27,036 nt of DNA, taken from contig MNZT01000022.1 of NCBI GenBank assembly GCA_001873755.1, positions 1-27,036 of the forward strand, read 5' to 3'. This document shows, piece after piece, positions 22,443 through 27,036 of this stretch (the first letter of the stretch is position 1; every line of letters begins with the position of its first letter). The DNA comes from Candidatus Wirthbacteria bacterium CG2_30_54_11 (GTDB lineage: Bacteria > Patescibacteriota > CG2-30-54-11). The notes beneath the pieces are model-generated. The model ran no database searches and had not been told where the DNA came from. It worked only from the letters and a program-made list of their open reading frames with translations. The translations under genes were made by a program, and so were the position numbers.

Positions 22443-24605
22443 TTACATCTCAATCTTATAGACTTTTGATCCATCGAGCACATAGAGCATGTTGGTGACT
22501 TCGTCGACGAAGAGATCGCGGATATCCGTGAAGGCGGAATTAGCCGCATAGATCTTGGTCAGGTGGCCGTCTTCCTTGCTGAAGACGAGGACACGTTCGT
22601 TGCCGGCGTCTGCGAGATAGAGCTTTTTGCCGATGACATCGGAAGTGCCCTGGGGGGTCACGGAAAAGAGCGCGGTAGGATCGGATATGGCGACTTTGAG
22701 ACCTTTGAGCTTGAATTCAGTATCTTCAGTCGTGCCGGTGAATTTTTTCACGTCGCCGGTCCGATTCAGCATCCAGATGTTGCCATCAATGGCAATATCG
22801 ACCACCTGGGTCATGTCCGGCGGGGTGGCGGCATCCTTGAAATAATTTTCTGCCTGGGCGAAATTGAGCCCGGAGGGACGATACCGCCAGAGAGCATTCC
22901 CTGTCGTGTCGACGAAATACAGACGGGTGTTGTTCGACGTGTCGGTCCAGGAGGTGATCACATTGGCTTTTTCCCAGGGATTGCTGAAAGCGACTTCCAC
23001 ATCTTTGATCGTGTCTTTGGCCGGTTCGTATCTGGCAACGGTCGCCTCGGTGCCGAGGGTCGCGTAGAGGTAGACGCTGTCGCTCGAGGTGGCGGTCAAT
23101 TTTACCTGTTTGTCGGCGATGATAGGACCTTTGGCCAGCAGCAGCTGCTGGTTGGAGCGGGTCAGCTGATAGAGCTTTTGATTCGTACTGTCGAGCATGA
23201 ACAGGCTGTCGGCGGTTGCTTCTATATTGATCGGATTGCTGTTGGCAAACAGAGAGTCGGTATCGGCGATCGGCTGCAGATTTTCCAGACGGGTCACGCC
23301 GTCCAGTTTGTCGAGTTCTTTCTGGATATTGGCCAGGAGCTGTGTTGTCTCGTCCGGATAAAGGCCGAGACTGGCGGCTTCCTGAGCCTTGGTCTGGGCG
23401 GCGAGCAGGTACTCACGGGCGTTGACGAAGTCATTGTTCCTGAGGACGTCCCGGGCCTGAGTGAAGTTGGCGTACGCTTCGTCAAAGGCTTTATTGGTTT
23501 CGATGACCGGGTTTGGCTTCTGGTGGGTGGTCATGGCCCTGAACCCACCCACCCCGACGATGCAGAGGCCGACGATCAGGAATACCTTGCTGAGCTTGGC
23601 CGGGCTTTCTTTGCCTGAGGCGACACGGCCTATGAGGCTCAAAAGGCCCATTGTGCTGTTGCCGATAGTCCCGAGGATATCGAGGATAGAATTTTTCGTT
23701 TTCAGCGGAGAAAAAGGATGGGTTTTTCCCTCGTCAGCATACAGTCGGCGGGGGGGCGGCGTTTCGTCTCCAGACAGTACCGGAGTCTCGACCGTCATTT
23801 CCGGAGGAGGAAGGTCGGAATGGTCCTGGGTGGTCAGGGACTGGGCGATCTCATCTTTTTCATGTTTCAGCTGTTTGTCGATCGTCTGGTCTACGGCTTC
23901 CGGTCCTGTGCCGCGTTCTTTGATGTCGGTGTTGATCTCCAGGATGAGGAGGCTGGGCGCGATTTTGGCGGATTCCTTCTTGGTGATGATCTCGGAGATG
24001 CGTGACGCGGCGACCGTGGGGTAGCAGGTGGTGATGATTTCTTTGAACTGGCTGAGCGGCATGAATTCAAAGATCTTGGGTGAGGAGATGGTGACGATGT
24101 CTCCGACTTCGATTTTGCCGCTGGCGATATTCTGAAATGACTGGATATCTTTGCCGGAGGCCGTGTTGATATTGCTGATCTTGTTCAGGCGGCCTTTGCG
24201 GATGAGGTAGGTGTCGATGTTGCCGATCTGGGCCAGATGGAGGTCCTGATGGCAGAGAATGGTGCAGGCGATGTTCAGCGTCTTCAGCGTCTCCTGGCGC
24301 TCCGTGATGATCTTTTTGCCGTATTCATCGATCTTTTTGTTGGCATGGGAGAGCGCTTCCTCGAGGCTCTGCAGGGGATCGAGCTCGAGCTCCCGGTAGT
24401 ATTCCTCGCGCACCGAATTGATGATGGTGGTCGCGAGATCCTCGTATTCGGCGGGGATATCCATGGCGATATAGAGATTGCCCCTGGCCTCAGCGACGCG
24501 GTCTATGGTCGGCTCATAGACATAGACGGTAGACCAGATCGGGGATTTGATCGGGAGGCGGGAGCCTATGATCTTGCCGATGAAGGTGGTGATGCGCTGT
24601 GCCAT
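22443..24605 (-). CDS. PPM-phosphatase-like / TM / beta-propeller protein
   Basis: This is a 720-residue protein in three parts. Residues 1-225 resemble a PP2C-type (PPM) phosphatase fold (NLYIAMDIP, a LAQIGNIDTYLIRKGRL block like the PPM core GNSRAYLL, and GDIVTISSPKIFEF like the GD...L.SDG element), but the metal-binding Asp residues are not all evident. A Pro-rich acidic linker leads to a transmembrane helix at about 338-357. Then come a helical, TPR-like stretch (365-440) and repeated beta strands (about 450-720) with KLYLADAGNERVLVFSKEDGHL, an NHL/propeller-type repeat. The layout suggests a cytoplasmic pseudo-phosphatase coupled to an external sensor. The gene starts 13 bases after the 123-residue membrane protein, probably the same operon. 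Confidence 0.75.
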   Translation of the reverse strand: MAQRITTFIGKIIGSRLPIKSPIWSTVYVYEPTIDRVAEARGNLYIAMDIPAEYEDLATTIINSVREEYYRELELDPLQSLEEALSHANKKIDEYGKKIITERQETLKTLNIACTILCHQDLHLAQIGNIDTYLIRKGRLNKISNINTASGKDIQSFQNIASGKIEVGDIVTISSPKIFEFMPLSQFKEIITTCYPTVAASRISEIITKKESAKIAPSLLILEINTDIKERGTGPEAVDQTIDKQLKHEKDEIAQSLTTQDHSDLPPPEMTVETPVLSGDETPPPRRLYADEGKTHPFSPLKTKNSILDILGTIGNSTMGLLSLIGRVASGKESPAKLSKVFLIVGLCIVGVGGFRAMTTHQKPNPVIETNKAFDEAYANFTQARDVLRNNDFVNAREYLLAAQTKAQEAASLGLYPDETTQLLANIQKELDKLDGVTRLENLQPIADTDSLFANSNPINIEATADSLFMLDSTNQKLYQLTRSNQQLLLAKGPIIADKQVKLTATSSDSVYLYATLGTEATVARYEPAKDTIKDVEVAFSNPWEKANVITSWTDTSNNTRLYFVDTTGNALWRYRPSGLNFAQAENYFKDAATPPDMTQVVDIAIDGNIWMLNRTGDVKKFTGTTEDTEFKLKGLKVAISDPTALFSVTPQGTSDVIGKKLYLADAGNERVLVFSKEDGHLTKIYAANSAFTDIRDLFVDEVTNMLYVLDGSKVYKIEM

Positions 24606-24618
24606 TTTGGGACCATCC

Positions 24619-24990
24619 TTATTTTTTAGCCGAGAAATAGAGTTCGAAGAGGAGCGTAGCTATGAACAGAAGACTGATTTCAACATAGCTGATCACGCGA
24701 AAGCCTTTGAGTGCGAGGGAGGAAGTGGCAAAGAGTGAGAAAAGGGAGGCCTGACGAAGCGAGGTGAGCAGATTGCCATAGTAAAATTCATTGTTGCTGC
24801 GCAGCAGGCGGACATAGAATCCGGCGAGCGTCAGGGTGCCGCACAGGAAGAGAAAAAGGCTGCCATAAAAGAGCACGAATTCAAACGGTGCGGCTATCGA
24901 CGGGTCAATACTGAAAATGACCCCGAGCCAGATGATGAAGGCTGAGATCGAGGTGAGGGCGATACCCAATAGATAGAGCTTCAGGGACAT
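24619..24990 (-). CDS. Small four-helix membrane protein
   Basis: This 123-residue protein has four predicted transmembrane segments: about 5-27, 37-62, 79-95 and 102-118, with the charged VRLLRSNNEFYYGN loop in the middle. I do not recognise a named family. It is 13 bases upstream of the 720-residue propeller protein and follows the O-antigen ligase-like gene, so it probably belongs with one of them. The ATG at 24990 has no obvious ribosome site. A TATGAT hexamer lies about 10 bases before it, so translation from a near-leaderless transcript is possible. Confidence 0.7.
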   Translation of the reverse strand: MSLKLYLLGIALTSISAFIIWLGVIFSIDPSIAAPFEFVLFYGSLFLFLCGTLTLAGFYVRLLRSNNEFYYGNLLTSLRQASLFSLFATSSLALKGFRVISYVEISLLFIATLLFELYFSAKK

Positions 24991-25080
24991 ACTGTTGGAT
25001 CATAGGGGCAGACACCGAATAGGTGGCTGTAGGGTTTGATTTTCCAGGACTCATACCAGCGGTATTGTAATAGTTTTTCC

Positions 25081-25110
25081 AGGCAGAAGCAATCATATTT
25101 GCGTCTGCCT
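25081..25110. repeat. Hairpin in the leader of the four-helix protein gene
   Basis: AGGCAGA pairs with TCTGCCT and, after one mismatch, GCAA pairs with TTGC, around the loop TCATAT. There is no T run on either strand. It lies in the 180-base spacer that contains no gene and may be a structured 5' leader or a worn repeat. Confidence 0.5.
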
Positions 25111-25122
25111 GCTTTGAGCGGT

Positions 25123-25141
25123 GAGCTATGAGCTATGAGCT
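25123..25141. repeat. Short direct repeat GAGCTAT
   Basis: GAGCTAT occurs twice in tandem and is followed by GAGCTTTTTT. Related GCTCA/GAGC words recur from 25111 to 25190, including the last codons of the O-antigen ligase-like gene. Confidence 0.5.
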
Positions 25142-25170
25142 TTTTTCTGAACTGTATTTGAGCCCACAGC

Positions 25171-26832
25171 TCATCGCTCAAAGCTCAGAGTTGAGAATGA
25201 GAGCACTATCCAGAAGATCAGGCTGAGGTCGTTTTTGAAGTAGGGGACATCGACCAGGCCGTGGACCAGAAAGGCGGTGAGGAAGAGCAGAATTTCTGAT
25301 GATAGCCCACGGTTTAAACCGTGGGCTATCAATCGGTAGATCGTGGCTGCCACGATCCAGAAGAACAGGATCAGCCCTACAAGCCCGGTCTCGGACCAGA
25401 AGTTCAGGACGATGTTGTGCGGGTAGAGGGTGACCTCTTCCCAGTCAGGGATCCCTCGTTCGCGGTAGGCGGTCTGGAAGCCGGCAAGTCCGGCGCCGAA
25501 GGCCAGGTGCTCGGACAGCATGTCCACGGTCCGGCTCCAGAGGTTCAGGCGGACATTAGTACTGTTGTCGCCTACCAGGTCCAGCTCGTTGCCGGTGGGC
25601 TGAAAGAAGGTGCGGAAGCGTGGGATGGTTAGAAAGGCGAGGCTGCTGCTTAGCACGGCGCAGAGCAGTAGAGGGATGACCGCTTTGCGGCCGTGTTTGA
25701 TCACGATATAGACAGCCAGTGCAGCCCCCAGTCCCAGCCAGCCACCGCGGGAAAATGAGAGGATCAGGGCGAGGGTGGAGAGGGGGATAGTGAGGAGAAG
25801 AAGGAAGTCGACCACCCTGTCTCGGGGACGAGCCACCCCTCCTTGGTAAGGAGGGGATTTTTCCTCCCCCCTGAGTGGGGGCCGCTCATTGCGAGCCTCG
25901 TCGGGGACGGGAGGTGAGGAGAGGGGATTGGTATTGCTAGAGACCTCACCACTTCGGTTGAACTCAGTGCGCGCCTGCCCTCTCCTACGAGGAGAGGGGA
26001 ATCTATTTCGAACTTGGGCGCAGATTGCATCCACAAACGCAGGGAGGAAGAGGGCGATGAGGGGGGCGAGGAAGAGGCCGACCGCGTTCGGGGTGTTGAA
26101 GACAGCGAGCACCCGGCCGCGGGTCGGATCGTCAAAGCCTCGGTGCAGGCCGAAGTTGAAGATATACTGGCAGATACTTAGCAGGCTGAGGAAGAGCATG
26201 GGGAATAGAAATGCGTTAACGGGTTCCCTCCTACGCTGATGCAGCTTCCTCTTTCGCCGGAACGGCTTCAAAGGACGAGTCGGAGGACAAGGGCGGGTTA
26301 ACGGGTTAACGAGTTGGGATGAAGTCTCCCCCTTTGAGAAAGGGGGATTAAGGGGGATTTGAAATTTTTGGTCAAGAGGGGAGACCTCACCCTGCCCTCT
26401 CCTTTGAGGAGAGGGTAATCCCTCCCATTGCATTTCATGCACCAGCACATAGTACACCAGCACCGGCTCCAGGAAGTAGGCTTTCCAGATGCCGAGGGCG
26501 GAGCGCAGGTCAGGGGAGATGAGCGCTTCGAAAAGCGCATTGGCTAGGAAGAGAAGGGGAAGCCAGCCGAGCGGGGAAGCGGTGAGGAATCGTCTGAGGC
26601 GACCCAGGTTCCCTTGGCGGGCTTCAGGCAAGGCGCTGACTGCTTTGATCGCTGCCGACAGCACAAACCCCAGCACCACGAGTTCCAGCACGGTGGTGGG
26701 AATAGGGCCGACGGTCAGGCGCAGGGTATAGGCCGGCAGGCACAGCACCATCAGCCAGAACAGAAGGTCGCGCCGATAGAGGCCGAGGAGGGTAGAGGCG
26801 GTGAGGATACAGAAGGCAATAAGTGTGGGCAT
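25171..26832 (-). CDS. O-antigen ligase / Wzy-type polytopic membrane protein with in-frame repeat insertions
   Basis: This 553-residue protein has about ten transmembrane helices and the O-antigen ligase core: SFSRGGWLGLGAALAVYIV (359 onward) and, later, YPHNIVLNFWSETGLVGLILF. Proteins of this family join or polymerise surface polysaccharide at the membrane. Two loops are filled with hydrophilic Pro/Arg/Gly-rich sequence encoded by nucleic-acid repeats: residues about 138-205 and 277-338. Without them the chain would be about 420 residues, the usual length. Both insertions keep the frame open and fall between membrane helices, so the protein may still work. The ATG at 26832 has a weak ribosome site. 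It starts 14 bases after the toxin gene stop codon. Confidence 0.85.
   Translation of the reverse strand: MPTLIAFCILTASTLLGLYRRDLLFWLMVLCLPAYTLRLTVGPIPTTVLELVVLGFVLSAAIKAVSALPEARQGNLGRLRRFLTASPLGWLPLLFLANALFEALISPDLRSALGIWKAYFLEPVLVYYVLVHEMQWEGLPSPQRRGQGEVSPLDQKFQIPLNPPFSKGETSSQLVNPLTRPCPPTRPLKPFRRKRKLHQRRREPVNAFLFPMLFLSLLSICQYIFNFGLHRGFDDPTRGRVLAVFNTPNAVGLFLAPLIALFLPAFVDAICAQVRNRFPSPRRRGQARTEFNRSGEVSSNTNPLSSPPVPDEARNERPPLRGEEKSPPYQGGVARPRDRVVDFLLLLTIPLSTLALILSFSRGGWLGLGAALAVYIVIKHGRKAVIPLLLCAVLSSSLAFLTIPRFRTFFQPTGNELDLVGDNSTNVRLNLWSRTVDMLSEHLAFGAGLAGFQTAYRERGIPDWEEVTLYPHNIVLNFWSETGLVGLILFFWIVAATIYRLIAHGLNRGLSSEILLFLTAFLVHGLVDVPYFKNDLSLIFWIVLSFSTLSFER
25819..26004. repeat. REP-type mosaic inserted in the O-antigen ligase-like gene, insertion 2
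   Basis: Several palindromes are packed together: CCCCTCCTT-GGT-AAGGAGGGG at 25836-25856, a CCCCCC/GGGGG pair near 25865-25879, and CCCTCTCCT-ACG-AGGAGAGGG at 25978-25998. In the gene frame they read as Pro/Arg/Gly-rich peptide (for example FPSPRRRGQARTEF). The AGGAGAGGG palindrome also occurs in insertion 1. Confidence 0.8.
26218..26421. repeat. REP-type mosaic inserted in the O-antigen ligase-like gene, insertion 1
   Basis: CCCCCTTT-GAG-AAAGGGGG at 26328-26346 and CCCTCTCC-TTTGA-GGAGAGGG at 26395-26415 are clear hairpins, followed towards lower coordinates by GGGTTAAC direct repeats (26295-26310). The gene reads through as LPSPQRRGQGEVSPL and PLNPPFSKGE, familiar translations of dispersed bacterial repeats. 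Confidence 0.8.
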
Positions 26833-26846
26833 GAGTACCAGTACGC

Positions 26847-27036
26847 TTAACGGTATATCTCTCGTCGATGGCCGACCCTGAGGACGATGATACGCTGTCC
26901 GTCCAGGTCAAAGATCACCCGGTGGTCGCCGACCCGGAACCGGTAGTCACCAAGTGAGGAATTCATCATCTTGCGGGCATGGTAGAGAGGCCGTTCCTGA
27001 AATTTTTCGAGCGCCTTGCACAGGCGCTTTTTACTG
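26847..27036 (-). CDS. RelE/ParE-family toxin, C-terminal part
   Basis: The leftward frame runs off the end of the window and ends with TAA at 26847-26849, giving about 63 residues. The end, SLGDYRFRVGDHRVIFDLDG followed by IIVLRVGHRREIYR, matches the C-terminal half of RelE/ParE/YafQ-type toxins (LGDYRIRVGDYRVIYEI...LRVGHRREVY). About 25 N-terminal residues are missing, and the antitoxin gene, usually just upstream, would lie beyond the window. RelE-type members cut mRNA on the ribosome and ParE-type members target gyrase; the fragment does not tell which. Confidence 0.85.
   Translation of the reverse strand, partial: SKKRLCKALEKFQERPLYHARKMMNSSLGDYRFRVGDHRVIFDLDGQRIIVLRVGHRREIYR

Noticed and set aside
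22563..23618. Rightward 351-codon frame opposite the propeller protein
   Set aside because: It is a Gly/Val/Glu-rich shadow without a ribosome site, while the leftward gene has coherent domains.

Overview
The window reads like a chromosomal segment of an uncultured, probably anaerobic bacterium. Several genes are of types common in Patescibacteria (Candidate Phyla Radiation): a DUF4012 protein, a short DivIC/FtsB-like protein, a degenerate PPM-phosphatase/TM/propeller protein, and compact operons with short spacers. The placement is inferred from gene families, not from a phylogeny. The standard genetic code is used, base composition is moderate (about half G+C by eye), and small palindromic repeats are abundant.

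Layout. (1) 1-4119: tail of an unknown gene, then a divergent pair, a leftward DUF4012 membrane-anchored protein and a rightward radical SAM protein. (2) 4144-13846: a rightward block that carries a complete glycine cleavage system and its lipoate supply: gcvT, gcvH, gcvPA, gcvPB, a REP-associated Y1 transposase, lipA, a separate lipoate-ligase accessory subunit, the ligase catalytic subunit, dihydrolipoyl dehydrogenase and a class I (DhnA-type) fructose-bisphosphate aldolase. (3) 14064-17511: phosphoglycerate mutase, an HD phosphohydrolase, rubrerythrin and a tandemly duplicated asparaginase-like protein. (4) 17591-20246: three CAU-anticodon tRNA genes (initiator Met, elongator Met, probable lysidine-type Ile2), an FtsB/DivIC-like gene, a frameshifted IS4-family insertion sequence and a small Cys-rich protein. 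(5) 20263-22310: mnmA and a YtxG/YtxH-like pair. (6) 22443-27036, all leftward: RelE/ParE-type toxin fragment, O-antigen ligase-like polytopic protein, a small 4-TM protein and the 720-residue PPM-like/propeller protein.

How the genes fit together. GcvPA/PB, GcvT, GcvH and Lpd are the P, T, H and L activities. LipA and the two-part lipoate/octanoate ligase would load GcvH; no LipB is present here. Aldolase, phosphoglycerate mutase and rubrerythrin fit an anaerobic sugar-using cell. The clearest unusual features are repeat palindromes inserted in frame inside coding genes (the Y1 transposase and the O-antigen ligase), a perfect palindrome abutting the 3' CCA of two tRNA genes, the asparaginase-like tandem duplication without the usual catalytic Asp, and an IS insertion with a frameshift at the transposase YREK motif. 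No stretch longer than 300 bases lacks a gene; the longest gap (21427-21712) is filled by two repeat elements and a promoter.
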